Below are positions 9,442 through 21,065 of a stretch of 64,000 nt of DNA, piece after piece. Origin of the DNA: Rapana venosa (lineage: Eukaryota > Mollusca > Gastropoda > Neogastropoda > Muricidae); assembly GCA_028751875.1 (NCBI GenBank), contig CM054138.1, forward strand, positions 47,452,377-47,516,376. Reading direction: 5' to 3'. The notes beneath the pieces were generated by a model, which was not told the origin of the DNA, made no database searches, and saw only the letters and a list, made by a program, of their open reading frames with translations. How positions within the stretch are numbered: position 1 is the first letter of the stretch; every line of letters starts with the position of its first letter. Both the position numbers and the translations under genes were made by a program.

Positions 9442-10573
9442 CTGTTGTAGGTGTAAAGAAGACGGCTTGTAGTTCAGGAGGTGGCACAGCTGTGAAGTTG
9501 ATGGACAGCTGGATAGAAAAAGGCTTTGAGAAAGTTTTTAGTTGGAGTCTTGCTCTGTGTCCTGTGCTCAACACACGTTGGAACTTAGGAAAACAACTAA
9601 ATGCAGTGAGGAAATTAGAGGTCACGTCGAGGAAAGTAAACTCATAGCCACGACATTCCTGAGCCTGTAGACATGTACTAGAACAGGGGGTTGTGTTCAC
9701 AAACACGAACATCTGCATTACCATGTGAAGAGGCATGACAAACTCCATAACACAGTTTCCACTGTGGTTCAAACCCCCATGGGAAAACAGTATTTGCCCT
9801 GAAGTTGTGTTGGAGAAGATGGTTTCCTCATTCAGCAAACAGGACCACACATCGTCTGACGTTACTGTTCTGAAATCTTCCAGTGTGACGTTCTCAGGAG
9901 AGCTGCTAATGTTAGCAATGTGAGAAGGCTGCAGAGATGTTTTAGAAGGAGGGTGCTCAAACTGAGGTACCGACTGAGAGTTGAAGGCGTAGGGAGTGGC
10001 CTGACCACTCTCGAGGTTGAAGAGTTTATCAGGGCTGGCATACTGGGTAGTGTCCTTGCTTGAGACTGTTGTCTGGATCCCGGTTACATTCTGTAAATCT
10101 ACACTGACATTAGTTGGAATGGAGGTTTGGTTTACGTTATTACCGTTTAGAAAAGAATCAGTCCTGGGTGTATGGGCAAGTCCCTCGTTTTGAAACGCTT
10201 TATTTGTTTTTGTCAGTGCTTCTGACTCTCCAGGTGTGCTCATGTCCCGTGGTGTGTTCAGAGTAAGGCTGGTTTTCTGTGTCAGGCGTCTATTGCGTTC
10301 TGTGGAGTTGTTCATGCCCTGTGTTGTGTTCAAAGTACTGCCAGTCTGTGGTAGGTGTTCATTGAGTTCTGTAGAGTTTTTCATGCCTTGTGTTATGTTC
10401 AAAGTTCTGCCAGTCTGTGGTAGGTGTCCATTGAACTCTGTGGAGTTGTCCTCCCCTACTGTGAAACGTGGCCTGAAAACCCTTGGCCCGACAAACAAGG
10501 CGAAGACCAACAACAGATACATGGTTAACAAGACACTGTGTCCGATTGTGAAGACAAGGGAAACCACACACAT
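9442..10573 (-). CDS. Receptor gene 1, exon 1: signal peptide, glycosylated repeat stalk and CUB-like domain
   Basis: The start is ATG at 10573. An in-frame TGA lies five codons upstream, which supports a start in this exon; a second Met (residue 17, MYLLLVFALFVG) would give a more compact signal peptide. After the hydrophobic leader come three tandem 23-residue repeats of the form NSTE.N.HLPQTG.TLN.TQGM with several N-glycosylation sequons, then a Ser/Thr/Asn-rich stalk to about residue 240. A cysteine-containing CUB-like domain follows (VWSCLLNEETIF, CVMEFVMPLHMV, YEFTFLDV, LQLKTFSKPFSIQL). The exon ends ...TPTTG before donor GTAAGA at 9436-9441, in phase 1 with exon 2. The domain is secreted or extracellular and forms the outer tip of the receptor. 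No upstream exon or promoter is recognised. Confidence 0.8.
10241..10450 (-). repeat. Coding 69-bp tandem repeat in receptor stalk
   Basis: Matching points TCTGT(A/G)GAG occur at 10299, 10368 and 10437, exactly 69 bp apart. Each unit encodes 23 residues with N-glycosylation sequons. The third unit in protein order is more diverged (NSTERNRRLTQ). Confidence 0.88.
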
Positions 10574-11280
10574 AAATGCTCACACTTTCATAAGCAGCTG
10601 CTTTTATTCCAGCCAAAGCTTTGTTATGAGTCCACTACAAGAATATGACACAAAAATGCTAAATGTGTTGTTTCTGTAATTTCCTGGGTTTATTTCTACA
10701 ATTCATCAAATAACATTCAATACCAAACAAACTTTTTAAAAAATGAAATAATGGCCGAACATGAGACAAGGGCAAATAGTCCACACAGCACAGCACAGCA
10801 CAGCACACAGTTCCCTTGGATAAAATCAAAGAGCATATCAATAACAAGATAAAAGACTCAGGCGAATTTCATGGTTTTAATTTCACATCCTTTACTTTGC
10901 CCTCCTATTGATGGGACACAAACTAATGGCATTTTATTGTCCAAGGGCGGTGTTTCTGCGTGCAAAGCGTTCAATCTGCGATACTACATTGTCTCTTTCA
11001 ATGTAAAGAAGAAAAAAAAGCACGATTCCTCCTCCTTGAGGCAGCGTGTATCATCAATACGTGACAGTCGGTATAGCTGAGTGAAAAAAGCGCTCTATTT
11101 CAACACCTTGGATCTACAAGGTTGTATATCCGAATGTCAGTAGTAGAATCTGGTGAATTTCGCGTGGGGATTTCTAAGATGTCAAGGGTCAAGGTAACCC
11201 TGCCCAAATTTTTAATTTCCTTCGTGAATATATGCATGCAAAGATCAAGCACACACATTAAAGATCCGGTGACTCATAAT
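10574..11280. other. Upstream region of receptor gene 1
   Basis: This would contain the 5' UTR and promoter of gene 1, or a further intron. A CACAG pentamer run lies at about 10790-10806. I see no clear promoter element or other gene. Confidence 0.4.
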
Positions 11281-11570
11281 AATAATAATAATGTATGGAA
11301 TTTATATAGCCCTGAATCTCGTAAAGCAACAAATCGAAGCGCTCAAATGACTTTTTTTATATCGAGGATAATGGAATAAGCACTCATGTGCTTTTTTACA
11401 TCCAGTCCCTGTGTGTATGCGGTCTTGTAAATGTTGTCATCTGTTCCCACCGGCACACAATGGCCTACTCTTTCGAAAAGCGGAACAGGATTTAACGTGT
11501 GCGCAAGATGTTCTGCATGCGTTCGCACACGGGGCCTCGGTTTATAGTCTCGTCCGAAGGACTTTGACAT
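11281..11570 (-). mobile_element. SINE-A with (AAT)n end
   Basis: Minus-strand copy. It begins at an (ATA)n tract and TATGGAATTTATATAGC, continues with GCACTCATGTGC, then the CACACAATGGCCTACTCTTT and GTGTGCGCAAGATGTTCTG blocks shared with at least ten other copies. Confidence 0.85.
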
Positions 11571-11710
11571 TCAGTTCGTCATGTCAACGTTTGGCGGGAG
11601 AGCGAGAGACGAGCATATCGTTTACCTGGGAAGGGATGGGGTTTTACCAGGTTCAACTGGCCCCATAAAGACACAGCATGAAAATTCAGTGCAAAACCCC
11701 AACCACTCTT

Positions 11711-11849
<139 letters not shown>

Positions 11850-12068
11850 CAATTTGACAAAATGTATTGCTATTTAGCAATCAAGCCATATAGCGCTGCA
11901 GCGCCGTAACAACGATATCGAACGCGACGCAATTACAATGACATGGAAACCATTACAGTAGTGGTATGTACATCAAGATTCGATACATTATTGTCTGTGT
12001 CTCAAGTGTCTCAATTTTAAAACAGCCTTTCCTTTTCCAGTCTACTACAGCCAGCGAAGTCAGCCCAT

Positions 12069-12955
12069 TTAAGACCGGATCAGGTCCCGAAGATGATGTA
12101 ACTCCTGCTCAGCACTTGCCACTGTCGCTGTGTGTTGTGTGTTAGTACACTGCTTCCCTTTACGAAGTCTGGCAAGCCTGACACGTTCTTCTGGCAACAT
12201 GTTTTTCTCTTCTTGCTTGATGTACCAGAACACACACTTAGATTCCTCGTCAGGATCTCCATTCCAAGAGTATTCCAGGGTGATGTCATCTGATTCACAC
12301 ATCACAATGTTTTGATCGCCTGAACTATGTACCACCACCTTTCGAAACCGTGTTTCTCTTGGTATCCCTTAATCAACGCTGCACACGTTTGTCAGTTAGA
12401 GTAGACGCATACTGTTTCACAATACCAGTATCAGAGTCATCCACTGCGCAGCCAACTGTTAGCTCTTCCTGCACATCAGACGCCTCAGAAGACACACCGA
12501 TCTTGCTGTCTATTGCTGGATCACACAGTAGATCAAGTGAATCTGGTGTGGCCGAGGCATTCAATTCACTGCTGACACACAGTTCTGTGTACACACTGGT
12601 TTGTTTTTCTTCTGTTTCCACATCGAGCAGGGAGTCAATGTTACACAAGACGGGTTCTTCAAAGACACTGTCATTGTCACATTGGCGACTTGCCAGTCTT
12701 TCTTGGTGTTGTCTGCTTCTTTGGACATCGCGACGGATTTGAGATGGGTCTTTTTGCGATAGTACTGAACACGGGAGTTACGATTCAGCACCAGGTCCGC
12801 CATTTCTGTTGACACTGACTTGTCAGCTGGCTTCATTCCAAGATGAACACAACGCTGCCGCTCTCCTCCGCGACTTTCCAACTCGATACGACGTTGTCGA
12901 TCAGCAGGGCGTTTAAAGTTGTTATTACAGTTGCTGGAAGGCCAGTAACTGACAT
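12069..12955 (-). pseudogene. Unidentified coding remnant with frameshifts
   Basis: A consistent minus-strand coding trace spans about 890 bp in at least three frames. It begins at ATG 12955 (MSVTGLPATVITTLNALL, then VVSSWKVAEES), shifts near 12845 to GMKPADKSVSTEMADLVLN, shifts again near 12650 to an acidic stretch (LCNIDSLLDVETEEKQTS), and ends with a lysine/arginine-containing block (RKVVVHSSG, CVFWYIKQEE, PEERVRLARL) at a stop at 12069. I do not recognise a named family. It could be an uncharacterised lophotrochozoan protein or the ORF of a mobile element. The breaks may be decay or assembly error. A possible acceptor TTTTAG lies just upstream of the ATG. Confidence 0.45.
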
Positions 12956-13156
12956 TTTGATGCTAAAATGCAAAAATTTGCAGCAGCTTACAAACAGCAC
13001 ACCCATTCAGTTCTTGTCCCGTCACGTCGTTTTCGAGACAGAGACAGAGAGAGAGAGAGAGGCAGGCAGGCAGGTGTGTGGCAATTATTAGGCCTGACCT
13101 GTGCTACACTAAGTATGGCCTGAGAAGGTAACTGGGCCGCTATAATTATGCTACAC

Positions 13157-13157
<1 letters not shown>

Positions 13158-13187
<30 letters not shown>

Positions 13188-13490
13188 TATGGAATTTATA
13201 TAGTGCTGAATCTTGTAAAGCAACAAATCAAAGCGCTCAGATGACATGATTTCCTCCCTCCCCCCCCCCCCCCCCCCCCCCCAGGATAATGGAATAAGCA
13301 CTCAGGTGCTTTTTTTATTACATCCAGTCCCCGTGTGTATGCGGTTTTGTAAATTTTGTCATCTATTCCCACCGGCACACAATGGCCTACTCTTTCGAAA
13401 AGCGGAACAGAATTTAACGTGTGCGCAAGATGTTCTGCATGCGTTCGCACACGGGGCCTCGGTTTATAGTCTCATCCAAAGGACAACTCT
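13158..13490 (-). mobile_element. SINE-A with (AAT)n end and C-tract
   Basis: Minus-strand copy with the same block order as the one at 11281. A homopolymer of about 22 C at 13260-13282 interrupts the region just before GGATAATGGAATAAGCAC. The (AAT)n run at 13158-13187 marks its 3' end. Confidence 0.85.
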
Positions 13491-13544
13491 GAAATTTATA
13501 TTCCACCTTGAATACAAAGCCTGAGGGTGAGGGTGGTGGTGAGG

Positions 13545-13834
13545 GGAGGTGTTGCGATATCTTAGTGGTTAGAACGTTTGTGCTGGTCATTTAACGGTTT
13601 GGGATCAAGTCCAAATCCGAGTCATTATACCGAGACGCCTGTTGAAGGGGACTTTTCCTCTGGAGTTAACTTGAGTACTGACTCTACTCCCCCCTAAGTG
13701 TCCTTCAGATGAGACTATAAACCGCGGCCCCATAGGTGAAAGCAAGCAGAATATCTTGCACACACATTAAAACCCGTTCTGCTTTTCATAAGAGTAGAGC
13801 ATTTGTGCCACTAAGAATAGGTTGGAAAATTTAT

Positions 13835-13902
<68 letters not shown>

Positions 13903-14015
13903 ATCTTTTTTACACGTCATCCCCGAAGTCAGAATGCGGATGTCTTAATGGAGGGCAAAAAAGGCTTCATAAACAAAAATCTCACCATTGGTGAACTTCG
14001 GAGCTCTAGCTGAGG
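13545..14015 (+). mobile_element. SINE-A, long copy
   Basis: Plus-strand copy running from the tRNA-like head (TTAGTGGTTAGAACGTTTG) through CTCTGGAGTTAAC, GAGACTATAAACCG and the TAAGAGTAGAGCATTTGTG block to a 3' module ending CTTCGGAGCTCTAGCTGAGG. A compound (AAT)n(GAT)n microsatellite at 13838-13902 lies inside it. Confidence 0.8.
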
Positions 14016-14029
14016 AACGACCGAAACGT

Positions 14030-15000
14030 GTACAGGACTGTGGTGATGTTGAATGGACAATAAAGGCGTGTCCAAGTCAGTGTCAGTGTTGACCTGGTTG
14101 GAAGGAAGTCTGATCCAGTCTGGAGCGAATGTTGCGGACTTCGTCAGAGAACAATGAAGAAAATAGAGCAGGAAGTTCAGAGTGGCTGTGGACAGTAGGC
14201 AGAGGACTTGCCTTTGCAGATCTGAGAAGAGTTGAGATGTGGAAAAAAAAAGAGATTTCATGGACGTAGCATCAAGAACTTGAGCAGTGTAATAGTTTGT
14301 CTTTGCTGAATGGATTAAGGTTTTGACTTTGTTGATTTGTTTTCAAAGAACTGTTGGTTTTCTTAGTTTTGTTTTTCGCCATTGTCGCTCTAGTTGTCCG
14401 CGTTTGCGCTTTGCGACAAGGGTGTCATGGGTGTACCATGGGTCCCAGGGCCTGTCAAGCAGAATTAGGTCAGTGGGAGGTGCATGCTCATCAAGCAGTT
14501 GGTTGAGAACAGTATTGCAATGTTTAGAAGGGTCAGTGTGGTCAGGGGGTTGTGATAGGCATTCAGCAGCTTGGGAAGCGAAAAGTTTAAATATCTATGG
14601 CCTTGAGGTTACGACTTGCGATGTTGAGAAAGAAAATAATGACAGAATGATTAGAAAGCAGGTCATTAGTGACGGATACAGATGTGACGAGATCTTGGGA
14701 AACGTCAGTAATGAGTAAGCCTAAGATATGACCTTATCTATGTGTTGACACTGCCTTATTTACCAGCTGGGAAAGAGAGTGGTTAGACAAAGAAAGAGAA
14801 AGACGCTTGACATCAGGAGAACACTGGTTGTCAAAGTGGACGTTAAAGTCACCAAGAACGATAAGCTTCTTGGGAGATAGGCTGTAGTGATCAAGGAGTG
14901 ACTGAAATTCTTGATGAAAATTGGAAGATGTCAGATTGGTTTTACGACTTGGAGGTGGACGGTAAAAACAGCAAAAAGTAATACAGGGGTCAGGTAAGTT
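14030..15000 (-). mobile_element. Non-LTR retrotransposon endonuclease fragment
   Basis: Read on the minus strand, about 15000-14580 gives FYRPPPSRKTNLTSS, KKLIVLGDFNVHFDNQ, a SLSQLVN stretch and NDLLSNHSVI. These are the GDFN and late SDHS-like positions of an apurinic-type endonuclease as found in CR1/L2/Jockey-like elements. Around 14400 it continues with VAKRKRGQLERQWRKTKL, the basic linker usually found between endonuclease and reverse transcriptase. Stops and frame changes show it is dead. No reverse transcriptase is retained. Confidence 0.7.
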
Positions 15001-15008
15001 GAGGTGGA

Positions 15009-15130
15009 ATTAATAATAATAATAATAATAATATAAATAAAAAATTGAACTTATACAGCACAATATCTTGCAAAGACAAATCAAAGCGCATGAATTCATA
15101 GACTTCAAAAGATTCAGGTGAAAAAGGAAA
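15009..15130 (+). repeat. (AAT)n with repeat-like flank
   Basis: (AAT)n at 15009-15033 is followed by TTGAACTTATACAGCAC...CTTGCAAAGACAAATCAAAGCGC, which resembles the SINE-A 3' module. Confidence 0.5.
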
Positions 15131-15409
15131 GGAGTGTCAGAAAGAAAGAGTCGGTTGCAGTGTGTCTTTGAGGATATCTATATACATCATGATAAACTTT
15201 CTAAGTCCCATCTACATGAAATGCTTTTCCAGTACTGCTGCAAAATACTTATTCTTTACAGTACTTTAAGAAACACGTAGGCTACATGCTTGTCTGATGT
15301 CCCAAAACTATGCCCATTCCTTTGTTTCTTTAGGGATAAAAATGGACATAATCATAATATACCATACTATTTTCTATGTTACATTCCCACCTGTGAATTA
15401 CCCTCTGCG

Positions 15410-15490
15410 TGTGTGAGAGTGTGAGTGTGTGAGTGTGTGAGTTAGTGAGAGAGAGAGAGACAGTGTGTGTGTGTGTGTGTGTGTGTGTTT
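15410..15490. repeat. GTGA/GA/GT microsatellite
   Basis: Mixed (GTGTGA)n, (GA)n and (GT)n tract. The surrounding 15130-15550 has no gene that I can see. Confidence 0.9.
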
Positions 15491-15549
15491 TGTTCTGTCT
15501 CTTCTTCCACTAATTCTTTGATCTTTTTCTTTTTACCTCTTTCCTAACT

Positions 15550-15838
15550 TTTGCAGCTCAGTGGTCGGAGCACTCGCTTTACCCCAGCCAAGTAAAGCAG
15601 CTTCGAGCGTGGTTACCAATTGAATGGGTGACCGTTTTCGCACCTTGGCTTCAGTACAGTTTCCCCAGTTCACCCAGCTGTAAATGGGTACCTGCCCTCT
15701 TTAGGGTCAGGGAAGGTAAGCAGCGAGGGAGAGAAGATGGGCGCCGCCCTCAATACGCTGGCCCCTAGAGAAGTGAGGTCTCTGACGCCTCGCTCCCCTA
15801 CGACCTTAATGTAGGTTATGGGACACCACCTTAACTTT
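15550..15838 (+). mobile_element. SINE-B
   Basis: A plus-strand tRNA-derived SINE. The block order is CTCAGTGGTCGGAGCACTCG, CACCTTGGCTTCAGTACAG, CACCCAGCTGTAAATGGGTA, then a GGGAAGGTAAGCAGCGAGGG block and TAGGTTATGGGACACC. Four other copies occur in the window. Confidence 0.85.
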
Positions 15839-16060
15839 TGCTAACCCGTCTGGTAATCAAAGCTGCTCTTTCATTCCGTCCAAACACACTAAAACACTGC
15901 AGTCAGAGCACGTAAAATTTGAGATTGTCTGTCCATAATAATAATAAAGATTAAAAACCCAAAGCAGAAAATGGTAAATAAATGAAGCAATCATAAATGC
16001 ACGTTTTTATTTTTCCTTTCCACCGCTCTGATAATCAAAGCTACTATTCTATTCATTACA

Positions 16061-16061
<1 letters not shown>

Positions 16062-16102
<41 letters not shown>
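16062..16102. repeat. (CA)n microsatellite
   Basis: About 20 CA units. The flanking 15840-16860 region shows no recognisable gene. Confidence 0.95.
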
Positions 16103-16103
<1 letters not shown>

Positions 16104-16869
16104 TATTACAAGCTTAGAAAACAAGGGTTGTTGATCTTACACCTAACATAGCAATTCTTTTCCCTTCTGTTTCCAGCTCTGTGAATAACTTAAGCCAGCT
16201 ACTGTATTTGGAAAGAGTGCGTTAATGAACGTGGGCGTGTGTCGCTAATAAAGTGTGTACTGCATAAAAAACTAGTAATTTCCCTCTTTTACAAAAACAC
16301 AAACTACATTCAACATACACACTCGTAAGTAATGTTACTGTTATTTGGGTTTCTGATTAACCCATAATAAGCTATGCACGGAAAGATTCAGTGCGAATAC
16401 AGAAACTGATTATGTCTGTACTTAACATTGAAGCTCTCCGTTCTATTGTTTCTTTTTCTCCGGGAGGGAAGGCTGGTCGATTCTTCATTGTTGAACAGAA
16501 ATACTGGGATTATAATTAGAAGCCCAATGTATTGTAGGGTTGTTTTTTGGGTTTGTTTGTTTGTTTTCATTTTCACCACCTAGCAACTCCACAGAAACTG
16601 TTCAGCCAACACCCTCCTCCCCTTCCTCTGCAATCTCCTTGCTGTCTGTTGTACTAGCTGCAGTAATGATTGTGGGTTTTTTTCCCCACTTCTGGGTGGG
16701 GTTGTTTTTTTCTTCATTCCTCGATTAGAGTTCCAAAATTCATTAGTAGTGAGATGTTTGCGTATGGGGTCCGGTTTTTTGCGTATCATTAAGGTAGCCA
16801 CATTCCGACTTCGGAGATGTCTAAACACGACGCTAGTGCACATGGGGTTTAAATTTTTAAAAAGTGTTT

Positions 16870-16985
16870 GGGGGTCATCCTTTCTTAACAGGATGAATGG
16901 CCTACTCTTCCAAGAGGCAGACTAGGTTTTAACGTGTGCGCGAGATGTTCTGCGTGCGTTCGTATAGGGGACCTCAGTTCCAATC
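16870..16985 (-). mobile_element. SINE-A fragment
   Basis: Contains AATGGCCTACTCTTCCAAGA and GTGTGCGCGAGATGTTCTGC, the central SINE-A blocks in minus orientation. Both ends are lost. Confidence 0.7.
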
Positions 16986-17306
16986 CAATCCAACCTTGTT
17001 GTTTTACAACCCCATTGACTACAGAGGCTATATGGGAGCTTTCAACTTGTCCAGTCTTTTAAATCTCAGGTTAAGACTGTGCAACTGTAACCAGAATGAA
17101 AAAAGGGTCTGAGTTTCTGGAGAGAGAGAGAGGAGAAAAGGATTATTGTCTCACCTAAAGACTTTAGGGGAAGTGGTTTTACCCTGTGTTTTTTTCCCGG
17201 GTAGTTTGGAGAACTTGTTTCTTTTCTGTAAAGTTGAATAGCAGAAACTACATGCGCAAATGTGCTGACATATGTCAGGACGTGGAAACAGGCTCAGGCA
17301 AAATAA

Positions 17307-17332
17307 CACACACACACACACACGCACACACA

Positions 17333-17365
<33 letters not shown>

Positions 17366-17640
17366 GTACGCACGCACACACACACACCAAAATGTGAAAT
17401 TTAGTGTATTTATGTAATCATTGTAAAATTACTTTGGTGAAAGTGTTACAGTACCAGTAATTCATGTGGTTGAATATAATTATGTGTGTACCAATCAAAA
17501 TGAGTTTTTTAAAATTTATGCGCGTGCATGCGCGTGCGCATACACACGCGCGCACGCGCATGCCTGCACACACACCACAACACACACATACAAACACGCA
17601 CGCACGGACGCACAAACGCACGGACGCACACACACACATT
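17307..17640. repeat. CA-rich and CACG-rich simple repeats
   Basis: (CA)n at 17307-17386, and a mixed CA/CG alternating purine-pyrimidine tract at about 17517-17638. Neither codes for protein. Confidence 0.9.
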
Positions 17641-18239
17641 TTGAGGAAACATGGTTTATTAATCAACGTGGATTTTGCTCTTACGTAGCAACTGTTTCAC
17701 TGCTAAAGCTTTCTCTAAAAAAGCTCGGAAAGTGAAACCTAAATAATTATCTCCTCCAAATTCGAAGATCTTGGATAGTATTGAGGATAAACTGTACAGA
17801 GGGGGAAGGAAAGAAGACACTTATGCAACTTACGCATTTTCTTCCAAAACAGTTCTTTTAAAGAATAGGACTAACACATACACTTTTTGCAGACAAAGCA
17901 AACAGGTAATGAATATATACATGAACAAAGACAAAAATGAATAGATGGATAAATAATAGATATATAAACATATACATCAATAAATAGATCAATAAAAAAT
18001 AGTAATAGAAAACACAAGCAAGAAACTACAAACTATTATCAAACCCTTTCTTCTTTAAAGTACAGAGCAACCCAACAGCTTTGTTGCTGTTGGTGGTGGT
18101 GTTGTTGTTTAACAACAGTGAAAACAAACAATAAAGAGATAAGTTCAATAGTAACACAATATGGGAAACTTTACACAAGGACGATAAGCGAAATGTCATC
18201 AGGATTGGTTGGGTTAGTTGGGTAGTCGAAACTCTCACT

Positions 18240-18418
18240 CGATGTGTATGAGTTGAAGAGTTAAGGCTACTTCACTACCCACAAAACAAGAGCTTCCATC
18301 TCCCAACGGCCTCAAGACACATTTATTTCAAACCTAAGATTCTCCCCTCTTGTTCCATTTCATTTTTGCCCTGCCCTCAACAGCCAAAATCCCATCACAC
18401 TGCCGAGTGTACAACCTT

Positions 18419-18465
<47 letters not shown>

Positions 18466-18600
18466 TGCGCGTGCGAGCTTGTGTGTATACATTTGAACTT
18501 GTAAGGCTGCATGTGAATGAGTAGGATGAATGAAAGCGCTTTGATTTGTTTTTTGCAATATATAGCGCTATATAAATTCCATTTATTATTATTATTATTC
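18240..18600 (+). mobile_element. Possible LINE/SINE 3' end with (TTA)n tail
   Basis: The end reads GAAAGCGCTTTGATTTG, then ATATAGCGCTATATAAATTC and (ATT)n, a common 3' terminus in molluscan retroelements that is related to the inverted ends at 11281 and 13158. A (TG)n run at 18420-18464 lies inside. The upstream part may encode a LINE C-terminus but is too degraded to be sure. Confidence 0.45.
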
Positions 18601-19082
18601 AAAAACACGGTACAATCAAGCGCTGCAATTAAAAGTGTTTTATATTTAATGTAAACATACTATTTTAAAAAAAGCAAACCGAAATGACCTTGTAAAGCAT
18701 TAATTTAGACTTACTGTTCCTGTTGATCATTCTAAGAAATCAAACTATTTAAGACATGGAAGAAAGGGAAGCAAATCAGATAGCTTACCCAGATAGTGCA
18801 AATTTCACCCTGCTGAAGTTGGGTTAGTAGATGTACGACGTAAGTTATGACGTCACCTCTGATATCCACATTTTCCCTGTCCCCTGAAATGGCCTACCAC
18901 TGGTCAGCTGCAAATTTAGTGTTGACTCTTTTGAAGCTTTGGTCAGTGAAAGAGAAAATGAACAAGTCAAAGAAATATGGGTATTACAGGTGAGGTCTAG
19001 TCCAGTCCAATCCAATCCAGCCTCGTTGTTTATACCCCCAACAACCACAGAGGCCATTTGAAGGCTGTCACCTTGCCTTGGG

Positions 19083-19430
19083 GGGGACGGGACAGCCTAG
19101 TGGTTAGAACATTGCGCTCGCAACCTGACAACCCGGGTTCGGTTCCCATTCAATGGGGATATTTTCCCCATGGAGTTAACATCAGTGCGGACTCCACTCT
19201 CCCCAAAACTCCTTCGGATGAGACTATAAACCGAGGCCCCGAGTGCGAACGCACGCAGAACATCGTGCGCACACGTTAAAATCCTGTTCCGCTTTTCGTA
19301 AGAGTAGGCCATTGTGTCCCGGTGGGAACAGATGACAGAATCTACAAAACCGCATACACACGGGGACTGGATGTAAAAAAAGTACATTAGTGCTTATTCC
19401 ATTTTCCTCGATATAAAAGAATAAAAAAAA
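19083..19430 (+). mobile_element. SINE-A, well-preserved copy
   Basis: The tRNA-like head has an A-box region (CCTAGTGGTTAGAACATTG) and B box GGTTCGGTTCC at 19136-19146, one base from consensus. The full body follows to TTATTCCATTTTCCTCGATA and an A-rich tail. It is useful as a reference for the other copies. Confidence 0.88.
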
Positions 19431-20205
19431 AATTAATCTCACATTAAAACGGTGCAGTTCTATACAGATTAAAACAGGGTTTAAAACCAACTGTGCTGCC
19501 GTTCCTTGTATCAAAGCCTTGCACAACCATAAGGTTCAACCCAGGACACAGGTGACATCTGTGGTGTCCTTAAATGGATTCTTTTTGGCTAATTAGATTA
19601 AGGCATTGAGCTACTCGAACTAGTAAAACTTGTAACTTGAAATTACTTTTAAACTGCCTAGCACATTGTTTTCTATCAACACATAAAACCGCTCCTTCAC
19701 CCCCACCCCCTCCAAGAAAAAGCAATAAAAAGATGTTACATAGATAGAACCTCAGTGGAGGATACAAACGTGAAACAAGTACTCATCAACTTTCCCAGGA
19801 AAATGTGTTGTATTACCCATTCTCATGCTCACCAAGACAATAGAAATTGCACGATTTGTAATTGCTTGTCTTGCGGTTTCCAAGTCTGTGTATTGGCAAG
19901 TAGGACTACAGGTGAAGGACAGTAGGAAGGGGTTGTTTGGTTTTTTGGCAAGAAGTTTCCAGACCCAGGGAGAAGCTCTTATCTCCGTTGAACCAGTCCA
20001 CTTTAGGACAATAACCCTTTTAGGACACAACACACCTCCCTCTAAGCAGACTGCAGAGGGATTGAACAACAACACCACTGGGAGAGATTCTAGCCAATGC
20101 AGGTGATTGGTTTTTTTTGTGGCAGTCAGGTTGAGAAAGGCAAGGGGAAGTATTCTGAAAAAAGGGTGTTCTAAAAATTTATTCATGTTGTTTTCCCATT
20201 GTGGT
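19431..20205. other. Unassigned intergenic stretch
   Basis: I see no gene here. A minus-strand frame at 19752-20186 is open but shows no recognisable domain. Confidence 0.4.
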
Positions 20206-20208
20206 ACA

Positions 20209-20262
20209 GAAGAAGAAGAAGAAGAAGAAGAAGAAGAAGAAGAAGAAGAAGAAGAAGAAGAA
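20209..20262. repeat. (GAA)n microsatellite
   Basis: About 18 GAA units, abutting the 3' end of an inverted SINE-A. Confidence 0.95.
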
Positions 20263-20550
20263 TGATGGAATTTATTTAGCGCTGAATCTTGTAAAGCAAC
20301 AAATCAAAGCGCTCAGATGACTTCTTTTTTTTTTAATATTGAGGATAATGGAATAAGCACTCATGTGCTTTTTTTTACATCCAGTCCCCGTGTGTATGCG
20401 GTTTTGTAAAGTTTGTTATCTGTTCCCACCGGCACACAATGGCCTACTCTTTCGAAAAGCGGAACAGGATTTAACGTGTGCGCAAGATGTTCTGCAATGA
20501 GTTCGCACACAGGGCCTCGGTTTATAGTCTCATCCGAAGTACATGGTACT
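20263..20550 (-). mobile_element. SINE-A
   Basis: Minus-strand copy starting at GGAATTTATTTAGCGCTGAA and carrying all central blocks to GTTTATAGTCTCATCCGAAG. Confidence 0.85.
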
Positions 20551-20564
20551 GTGCTGTCTGGGGT

Positions 20565-20850
20565 AGGACACCTCAGTGGTCAGAGAACTTGTTCTCCCCA
20601 AGCTAAGCGCTGAGCTTGGTTGCCTTGCAGTAAGGTGACTGTTCAGGTGTCTTCAGCTTCAGTACAGCCCTGCAGTTCACTCAGCTGTAAATGAATGCCT
20701 GCCTCTTTGGGGACAAGGAAGGTAAAGAAGCAGTGAGGGAAATGAGATGGTAGTGACCCTCACGATGCTGGCCTCTAGAAAAGCTCAGGTCTCTGACACC
20801 TCGCTCCCCAACACCTGCATAGGTTATGGGACGCCTTTACCTACTGCCTG
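20565..20850 (+). mobile_element. SINE-B
   Basis: Plus-strand copy with CCTCAGTGGTCAGAGAACTT, CAGCTGTAAATGAATGCC and TAGGTTATGGGACGCC in the same order as at 15550. Confidence 0.8.
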
Positions 20851-20904
20851 GACTAATTTGCCTATACCTTTTCTGTGCTGGTAACTGGCATTGCATGGGG
20901 GTCG

Positions 20905-21065
20905 GATAGTCTAGTGTTTAGAGCATTGTGCTCGTTATCTGACAGCTGTGATCAAGCCACCATGGAGGCGCTCATTGTAGGAGTTTTTTCCTCTGGAGTT
21001 AACATCAGTACTGACTTCATCACCCCACCCCCCCTCCCCAATCTCTGACATGGTGGGGAGAGGGG
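20905..21065 (+). mobile_element. SINE-A, 5' fragment
   Basis: Contains the head (TAGTCTAGTGTTTAGAGCAT, TTATCTGACAGC) and CTGGAGTTAACATCAGTACTG but lacks the 3' half. Confidence 0.65.

Noticed and set aside
19752..20186. 144-codon open frame on the minus strand
   Set aside because: It has no domain, splice or homology support that I can see, and its length is within chance for this sequence.
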